From contig JANXVV010000002.1 of assembly GCA_025351525.1 (NCBI GenBank), positions 1-14,580 of the forward strand: 14,580 nt of DNA, written 5' to 3'. The notes under the pieces are model-generated. The model made no database searches and was not told where the DNA came from. It saw only the letters and a program-made list of their open reading frames with translations. This DNA is from Humisphaera sp. (lineage in GTDB: Bacteria; Planctomycetota; Phycisphaerae; Tepidisphaerales; Tepidisphaeraceae). The translations under genes and the position numbers were made by a program. This document shows positions 7,578 to 13,700 of the stretch, piece after piece; positions within the stretch are counted from its first letter, which is position 1, and each line of letters opens with the position of its first letter.

Positions 7578-7971
7578 TACTGTCCGGAAAAAGGCGTTGC
7601 TGCGTTTAACGGATATCGGGTCGATTCCTCGGGAGTTCGCCGCGGGTTGCCTGCGGCATTGGATGGCCGAACCCGCGCAGCATCAAGCATCTGGGTCACG
7701 CGATGAAAAATGCGTCATCCGGTGGCTATTGAATTTTCAGCGGCGGCGCCAGTTGCTTTCGCGCCCGTTTTTCGTGGGGAAGATCAGGCCATTTACGAGA
7801 TGTTGAAAAACCACACGGAGTATCGTGATTTAGGCGCCGATTATCTGGATCAACTGCAACGCGAGCGGGTCAAAAGACACCTGGTCAACCGTCTGGAAGG
7901 ACTTGGCTATCAGGTCAACCTCAAAGAACTACCTGGGAAAGCAGTCGCCTGAAGACATTTTCGGAGCAGTA
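7578..7971 (+). mobile_element. Remnant of an insertion sequence
   Basis: The stretch contains the tail of a transposase-like frame (7785-7952). It is bounded by imperfect inverted ends: TACTGTCCGGAAAAAG at 7578-7593 against the reverse complement of CATTTTCGGAGCAGTA at 7956-7971. At about 394 bases it is far too short for a working element; 7594-7784 shows no recognisable transposase sequence in any frame. The left end abuts a broken palindromic repeat. The inverted ends are short and imperfect and could be coincidental, so the boundaries are tentative. Confidence 0.45.
7785..7952 (+). pseudogene. C-terminal fragment of a transposase
   Basis: The frame open from an ATG at 7710 ends with IYEMLKNHTEYRDLGADYLD and then a basic RxxRHLxxRLExLGYxVxL pattern. 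This closely resembles the C-terminal tails of transposases of the 'YxDLGxDYFDxL...RLExLGYxVxL' type, which from memory I associate with IS110-like elements; the exact family is not secure. Only about 55 residues fit. The residues upstream (MRHPVAIEFSAAAPVAF) do not look like transposase, so the catalytic part is missing. The gene is dead unless the fragment has been co-opted, of which there is no sign. Confidence 0.5.
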
Positions 7972-8010
7972 CCTTAGGATGACAACTGACGCCTGATGAT
8001 GCACAGTCAT

Positions 8011-9903
8011 TCAGACCTGGACCGTCACGCCCGGGCCCGGTACTTCGAGGTTACCGCTATCATCCACGGCACGGCTTAGTAGGGTCGCCGTCTCGGTCTC
8101 CCGTTTGTGCGGAGTCCATGAGTAGACCCAGTTCTCCCGTCCCACGGCGGGGTGCCAGGATAGGCCGCCATCGATCGATACTTCGACTCCGCCTACCATG
8201 CCTCCGATGTCGGAAGCGGTGCCGGTGATGGATATGGAGCGATCCTGTTCTATGCGCGTGTCGCTGAAAGGAGAGGTGATACGCGACGTGGGGGCGGTGG
8301 TGTCGGTTGAGGCGTAGGCCGGGACCATTCCTACCGCAAGCGTGCCGGGTTGGGCGTGCATGTCCGCCAACAGGTTCACCGTCGCCTGCTGCATTCGCGG
8401 GTCGGCGGGGGGATCGGTGTTGAAAAGGTAATCGTGAGTCGAATCGAGTCCCCAGGACCATTGCAACGTTCCCGCGCCAAAAACCAGTGCTCCGCTGCGA
8501 GCTTTGTAGAACGAGAGATGGTGGGTGGCGGCACCGATGGCATAGGTCGATCCGTAGTCTTGCAGTACCTTCACACCGCTGACGGTAGTCGAGGAAAGAT
8601 TGAATTCACCTGCTGGGCGGAAGGCGTTGTCCGGGCTCTGGTCCCATTCGTTGCCAAGCGTTCCGGTGGGAAACGTAGCCACGCCGCCGGGGTTAAGGCT
8701 GGCGACGGAGGTGTTTCGCCAGAACCGCATTTTCCCATCGACGGCGGGGACGGTGATCGCATTATTGGTGTAACCGTTGACCGCGAACATCGTGCCGCTC
8801 AGTGCGTTTTCCGGTCGGCCCCCATCGCCGGGCGGACTGAATCGCGGGTCGCGCCAAGTGCCGGTCCAGGTGTGGCGATTCGGATCGATTGGCCGGTTGG
8901 CGTGCGTGTCCTTATAACAGACGAGGGTGCGATACGTTGAGGTTTCGTTGACGGCGCCGGCCTCCCAGCGGGTCTTCCAGAAGATTTCATTGCCGCTGAA
9001 AAAAGCCAGATTAATACCGGCATTGCGGGCGGCCTCGACGTTCGCGCGCTCGTTGCCGGACCAGTATTCATCGTGACCGACTGAAAGTAGCGTTTTATGC
9101 TGAAAAATCTGCGACCCGAATCGGTCGGCGTCTACGCTGGTAAAGTAGCTCACGTCGTACCCGTTGGACTCGAGCCAACGGATCATCGGATACTCCGTAT
9201 GAAACACCGCGTTTGTGGCCGCATCGCCCCGGGTAAGGAGCGGGCGATTGTAGCTGACCTTATAGGCCCGTCGTCCGTGCGGCCCCGAATACAGGCTGGT
9301 TCCGCCGAAGGTGTTGTAGGCTTCCCAGGTGGTGTCGGAGGTTTTGAACAGAAGATCGGAATGGCTGAAGTCATCGCGAACGATGAAGATGATCTGACTT
9401 TTGGTGCCGGTGTCGTCGCGAACCAGATTGGCGGCATAGACCCCGGAGGTTGCCGTTGCCGGCACGTTCCAGGTCGAGGCCACCTCCCAGTTGCCGCAGT
9501 CGACGAGGCCCGTCTGGTGATTGACGAACGGCGTCGGTTGCAGAGGATGCGTGGTAAACGCCGACCCGATGGTCGCCACCCGGCGGGCGCCCATTCCCTG
9601 GTAGTAACCGAGGCGAAAGAGGTCGATATGATAGGCGGCGTTGGTCGTGTCGCTAATCTTGAACTGGACGGGTTGGCCGCGCTGAACGCTGATGTCGGTG
9701 GCGAACCCCTGCAGGGATAGGTCGCCATTGCCGGTGACCTGCCACTGGCTGGGCGGCGTTCCCGGCAAGAGGTTTTCCGCCACGATGGGATTTGAGGAAA
9801 AAAAAGTGCGCTGTTCCAATGCCTCGATTTGCGCAATAGATTTTGCGCCCTGTGTGGGCGAAGGCAACGCGACCGCTTGTTTCCCGGGAACGATCGATTT
9901 CAT
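8011..9903 (-). CDS. Secreted protein with N,N-dimethylformamidase beta-like domain
   Basis: The product has 630 residues. IEALEQRTFFSSN at about 27-39 is a variant of the planctomycete LEPR-XLL motif, expected to direct export or surface sorting; the usual hydrophobic signal peptide is absent. Residues about 60-490 resemble the C-terminal domain of the N,N-dimethylformamidase large subunit (Pfam DMFA2_C type): FRLGYYQGMGARR, TWEAYNTFGG, YNRPLL, HTEYPMIRWLESNGYDVSY, VGHDEYWSG (HDEYWS at 277-282) and FFSGNEIFWK. Many proteins with this domain are annotated only by similarity, so amidase activity and substrate are unproven. The last 100 residues (TTAPTSRITSP to the end) look like an Ig-like domain, with VEVSIDGGLSWHPA and YSWTPHKRE. 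The frame also reads upstream to 9966, but that extension is made from the palindromic repeat (MHGRNAHATTF), so I start at MKSIVPGKQ. The Shine-Dalgarno is weak. No catalytic partner subunit lies nearby. Confidence 0.8.
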   Translation of the reverse strand: MKSIVPGKQAVALPSPTQGAKSIAQIEALEQRTFFSSNPIVAENLLPGTPPSQWQVTGNGDLSLQGFATDISVQRGQPVQFKISDTTNAAYHIDLFRLGYYQGMGARRVATIGSAFTTHPLQPTPFVNHQTGLVDCGNWEVASTWNVPATATSGVYAANLVRDDTGTKSQIIFIVRDDFSHSDLLFKTSDTTWEAYNTFGGTSLYSGPHGRRAYKVSYNRPLLTRGDAATNAVFHTEYPMIRWLESNGYDVSYFTSVDADRFGSQIFQHKTLLSVGHDEYWSGNERANVEAARNAGINLAFFSGNEIFWKTRWEAGAVNETSTYRTLVCYKDTHANRPIDPNRHTWTGTWRDPRFSPPGDGGRPENALSGTMFAVNGYTNNAITVPAVDGKMRFWRNTSVASLNPGGVATFPTGTLGNEWDQSPDNAFRPAGEFNLSSTTVSGVKVLQDYGSTYAIGAATHHLSFYKARSGALVFGAGTLQWSWGLDSTHDYLFNTDPPADPRMQQATVNLLADMHAQPGTLAVGMVPAYASTDTTAPTSRITSPFSDTRIEQDRSISITGTASDIGGMVGGVEVSIDGGLSWHPAVGRENWVYSWTPHKRETETATLLSRAVDDSGNLEVPGPGVTVQV

Positions 9904-9923
9904 TTTGCACCCAATCTGAATCA

Positions 9924-10023
9924 GGGCGTTTAAAAAAGTGGTGGCATGGGCGTTGCGCCCATGCATTTCTTTCAGCCAAAAAGCACAGGCGAGACGCCCA
10001 TGCCACTTTATTCAAAGCACCCA
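9924..10023. repeat. Palindromic element, family B, copy 1
   Basis: The left half contains GTGGCATGGGCGTTGCGCCCATG, in which CATGGGCG and CGCCCATG form a local hairpin. The right half GACGCCCATGCCAC pairs back to the left arm. Outer sequences (GGGCGTTTAAAAAAGTGG and its counterpart ending TTCAAAGCACCCA) also pair imperfectly. The element lies just upstream of the dimethylformamidase-like gene and accounts for the spurious N-terminal extension of that frame. Confidence 0.8.
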
Positions 10024-10090
10024 AGCGCGGTTAATGTAGTTCAGATCGCTAAATTTGTCAATAATTCGATGAATTTCCAGTTGTGGTGGC

Positions 10091-10195
10091 GTTGGGTTTT
10101 TTGAAAACTGGTGGCATGGGCGTCTCGCCCATGTTTTTTGGCCGAAGAAATATATGGGCAAGACGCCCATGCCACCTTATTCGAAGCATCCCAAC
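10091..10195. repeat. Palindromic element, family B, copy 2
   Basis: The ends are GTTGGG and CCCAAC. The arms carry GGTGGCATGGGCGTCTCGCCCAT on the left and a near reverse complement on the right, ATGGGCAAGACGCCCATGCCACC. The left arm also contains its own small hairpin (ATGGGCG/CGCCCAT). It lies about 70 bases from copy 1 in the same layout, and its left arm is identical to the half copy at 7554. Confidence 0.85.
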
Positions 10196-10277
10196 GAGCG
10201 ATTGTCGAAAATTTACCCGTTTCCCGGTTTTACAAACCTTGTTAAGCTCGCAAGCTGAACCACAAGGGGGATCTTAC

Positions 10278-10282
10278 AGGAG
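10278..10282 (+). promoter_or_regulatory. Ribosome binding site of the small membrane-protein gene
   Basis: AGGAG (within ACAGGAG) lies seven bases before the ATG at 10290. This strong signal supports the view that the short frame is or was a real gene. Confidence 0.55.
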
Positions 10283-10289
10283 TCTGGTT

Positions 10290-10397
10290 ATGCTTCAAAC
10301 GATGCCCATTTTGGCGGACTATGTCTAGATCGGCGGTGGTCTTCTCGGCACGGTTCTTGTCGTGCTGTTAATCCTCTTTCTGCTCAAGAAGAATTGA
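10290..10397 (+). pseudogene. Small membrane-protein gene interrupted by in-frame TAG
   Basis: From the ATG the frame reads MLQTMPILADYV, then TAG at 10326-10328. It continues in the same frame with IGGGLLGTVLVVLLILFLL, then Lys-Lys-Asn and TGA at 10395-10397. Read through, it is a 35-residue protein with one transmembrane helix and a positive C-terminal tail, the layout of many tiny bacterial membrane proteins. The start has a strong Shine-Dalgarno sequence. A single base change (TAT or TAC, Tyr, to TAG) would explain the interruption, because an aromatic residue before IGGG would fit. No in-frame start codon lies immediately after the TAG, and the +1 frame does not give a membrane segment. 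It could be a pseudogene, a sequencing error or a read-through/recoded gene; I cannot tell which. I do not recognise its family or function. Confidence 0.5.
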
Positions 10398-10455
10398 GCG
10401 GGGAAGGAGTCTTTTCGTACGATCGCTCGGTTGTTGACTCAGTAGGCTATCTTTT

Positions 10456-10516
10456 GCCACTTGCGGATTAGCTGTGCCTTGTCCAAGTCGGACAGGACGG
10501 CTAAGCCGCAAGCGGC
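10456..10516. repeat. Inverted repeat of the CCGCAAGCGGC type
   Basis: The 20-base arms 10456-10475 (GCCACTTGCGGATTAGCTGT) and 10497-10516 are reverse complements with three mismatches. The loop contains GTCC...GGAC complementarity, so it folds as a long stem. The core GCCGCAAGCGGC/GCTTAGC pattern looks like a dispersed planctomycete intergenic repeat, from memory. It could terminate the small upstream transcript, although no T-run follows. Confidence 0.65.
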
Positions 10517-10521
10517 AATAA

Positions 10522-10549
10522 CGTTCACCGAGTTTCAAACTGGTGAACG
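10522..10549. repeat. Near-perfect 28-base hairpin
   Basis: CGTTCACC (10522-10529) pairs with GGTGAACG (10542-10549). Within the loop AGTTT (10531-10535) pairs with AAACT (10537-10541), leaving one bulged G and a one-base centre. It could be an operator or RNA stem; its function is unknown. It lies 240 bases upstream of the giant gene. Confidence 0.6.
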
Positions 10550-10780
10550 CCACTTAATTTTGCTTGCATTGATGTAGAGGCCAGTTACGGTTTTACCCGC
10601 AAGCTCGACCTGCCCGACTCCCCCGAGGGTTCGTTGATGCTGCTAAAAACAATCCGTGGTCCGCGCGACTTTTCCAGTTGCGACGTCAAAATTAAAGAAA
10701 TTTGCAGAACCGGTTTTTGAAATGTTGCGCAAGCAATTCGTCCGCAGTTCATCAACCGGGTGTTCGTGTCGACGAAAGTG

Positions 10781-10784
10781 GGAG
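10781..10784 (+). promoter_or_regulatory. Ribosome binding site of the giant surface-protein gene
   Basis: GGAG lies five bases before the ATG at 10790. It supports that start, which places the LESRRMLS motif at residues 34-41, as expected for LEPR-XLL-type proteins. Confidence 0.65.
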
Positions 10785-10789
10785 AGAAA

Positions 10790-13700
10790 ATGATTCAGTC
10801 AAACCTGACAAAGCGTCGCAAGGGTAATTCTTCAAGAAATTACAACCGGTCCACGCCGCATGCGGCCGTTTCATTCGGGGTGGAGGCTTTGGAATCACGG
10901 AGGATGCTCAGCGCGAGCATCGGCGGGACGGTCTACAACGATGCCAATGGCAATCACGTTCGCGATGGTGGGGAAGTCGCGGTCGTCGGACAACAGGTCT
11001 ATCTCGATCTTCAGGGCATCAGCCAGTTCGTCGCCGGTGACCCGGTCTCGACGACCGACGCCACCGGGGCTTACAACTTCACCGGGCTGGCGGCGGGCAA
11101 CTACCTGGTTCGGCCAGTCCCTGTTGCCGGCAAAGTGACGACAACGCCGATTTATGGCGGGAAGTATTTCGTTCAGCTGACGGCGAATCAAAGCGTCATC
11201 GGCGACGATTTCGGCATCCAATCGGCGGGAACCCCTAACTTTAATCTCAACGGTCAAATACTCATCAGCGGAGCTACCAACGGGCAGGCGACGCTCACTC
11301 GATATAACCTTGTCGACGGCTCGACGGATGTGGCGTTCGGATCGCTCGGTGTCGTCACTCTCCCCGGCGCGGTCACTGGCGTACCGACCGCTGCGGTGGC
11401 TCAAGGAGCCAACACGGTCATCACTTACCCGACGCAGATTGTCACGCTCAATGGCGCAGGCGGCGTGGCGTCGATCACGCCGACGGGCGTGACCGGAGGC
11501 GCAAGCATCAGCGGCAGGGTTCTGGTGGACACCGTCAGCCCCCTTCAAATCTCGGCGGTTCCGGGAACGCAGGTCTATCTTGATCTTCAGGGGATCGATA
11601 CGTTCGTTACCGGCGATCCGGTAAGCACCACCGACGTTAATGGCAACTATAGCTTCACCGGCCTGATCGCCGGAAACTATCTGGTTCGACTGGTGCCCGC
11701 CAATACGCGGTTCACCACCACGCCGGTCTATGGCGGGAAGTTCTACGTTCAACTCGGGGCCAATCAAGCGGTCGTCGGCGACGATTTTAAGGTGCAGTTC
11801 CCGCAGGCCTCTTCCACCTTCAATGTGAACGGCCAGTACTACGTCTCGGACTTCTCGGCGTCGAAGGGAAACAATACCCTCACCCGGTACAATGCCGATG
11901 AATCGCGCGACATTAGTTTCGGAACCCTGGGCGTGGCTATCTTGCCGGTGGGCTTTAACGGCGCGCCATCGTCGCTCGTCGCCGTAGCAAACGGCAACAT
12001 CATCGTGACTTACCCGACCGTGCCGACTCCAACCGTCATCACCCTCAATTCGGTCGGAGTGGTGCAGATTGTTTCGACGAACCTCAACGCCCCGACGGGT
12101 CTGACCGCCACCGCCACTTCGCCTACTTCCGTTCAACTGGGCTTCACTGATAACTCTACTAATGACAACGGTTTTGTCATCGAGCGCGCGACTAGCGCCG
12201 CCGGGCCTTTCGCGAGTGTCGGCACGTTGTCCGGCACAGTCACCGGTCCGACCACGGGGTTTGTCGGGTTCACCGACAGCACCGCACAGGCGAACACGAC
12301 TTACTTCTATCGCGTCTATGCCATTAGCGGCGCATTGCAGTCGGGGATTGCCGGGCCGGTGGGTGTGACGACGCCGGCCGTGGTGGGGACTGGCGCGAGC
12401 ATCAGCGGCACGGTCTTTAACGATGCCAACAACAACGGTGTTCAGGATGGCCCGGCCGTTCCCAATTTCGGAAGCGAACCCTCGGTGGCCGGCCGACAAG
12501 TCTACCTTGATCTCAACGGCATCGGCGTTTTTGCCAACGGCGATCCGATCACCACCACCGACGCCGCCGGGCATTACAGCTTTACGGGGTTGCCCGCCGC
12601 CAATTATCTGGTTCGATTGGTCCCGCAGGCGGGCACCGTCATCACCGCGCCGGTCTACGGGGGAAAATATTTTGTGCCGCTGGGCGCCAACCAAGTGGTC
12701 ACCGGTGACAACTTCGGCACGCAGTCAACGACGGATGCCACCCTCCATAATGTCAGTCTGACATTGCCGGGCGGCCAGTTGTTGGTGGCCCGCCCGCAGT
12801 ACATCGACCTTGGATTGCAAAACTCGTCCAAGGCCGCGATCGTCACGCGCTACAACGCCGACGGCTCGGTCGACGTCACCTTCGGCTCCATTGGCTCGGC
12901 AACCATCCCATTGACGCCCCCCAATGCCTTCGTCGCATCGTTCCCCAGGCAATTGTTGCAACTGCCTAACGGCAATGCGCTCGCGGTGACCGAAGCCGGT
13001 CATCTCAGCAACTCCAACAGCGACGACACCCAATTTTCGATCATCGACCCCAACGGCAATGTCGTTCGCACCGTGCATGTTTCTTCACATTCAGGTAGCA
13101 CCGGCAGCTCGTCGGGTGATTTTCTGAAAGCCTACTCGGTGGCTCCTGATGGAAAAATTCTGGCGGCAGGCTTTAACGACTACAGGGTGTTCTCTTCAGT
13201 TGCTGCCAATACGCTGGTGGTTTGGAGATTTAACGCAGACCTCACGCCGGATGTCACGTTTGGTACCAACGGACGGGCCGACATCGGCAATCTCATCGGA
13301 ACGCCCACGGCGGTGACGGGCCTTGCAAACGGCGGGGTCACCGTTACCTACGGTTCGGAGTCCTTCAGTCTTTCCAGCACCGGCCAATTGCAACTGGATC
13401 CATCGCAGGTGCTTCCGGTGGCGACCGGCGTGGTCGCAACACCGATCTCATCAAATCAGGTGGTGGTGCAATTCACCGATAACGCGATGACAGAACAGTT
13501 CTACAATATCGAGGCGTCATCATCCAGTGGTCAAGGCAACTGGTTGATTGTCGGTACTGTGCAGGGTTCACCCACAACCGGGCCAAGGCTGCTAACGGTC
13601 TCCAATGTTCCCTCCGGCACGACCGTGTACTATCGCGTTCGAGCGGTCAATGGCGTCGTGCAATCCGATCCGTCTGCGGTGGCATCGGCGACTACGCCAA

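Larger units (their letters stand above)
10398..10789. other. Intergenic region before the giant surface-protein gene
   Basis: No plausible gene is seen. The first part holds the two hairpin structures listed separately. The remainder (10550-10789) is the leader of the giant gene, with no convincing promoter hexamers. A 61-residue minus-strand frame at 10368-10553 only reads through the inverted repeat and is not credible. Confidence 0.5.

Noticed and set aside
7594..7784. Possible N-terminal part of the transposase in another frame
   Set aside because: None of the three frames shows a DDE, DEDD or HUH-type motif or similarity I recognise; the 69-residue frame at 7597-7806 looks random.
9904..9966. 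N-terminal extension of the dimethylformamidase-like protein to a start at 9966
   Set aside because: The extra residues are encoded by a palindromic repeat and have no conserved character; the start at 9903 puts the LEQRTFFS motif at a normal distance.
9924..10195. Possible CRISPR array
   Set aside because: The repeats are palindromic elements of about 100 bp in only two copies, without regular spacing or cas genes.
10895..12694. A 599-residue minus-strand open frame
   Set aside because: It lies wholly opposite the giant modular gene, whose plus-strand translation shows clear domain repeats; the antisense product is an Arg/Asp-rich composition artefact.
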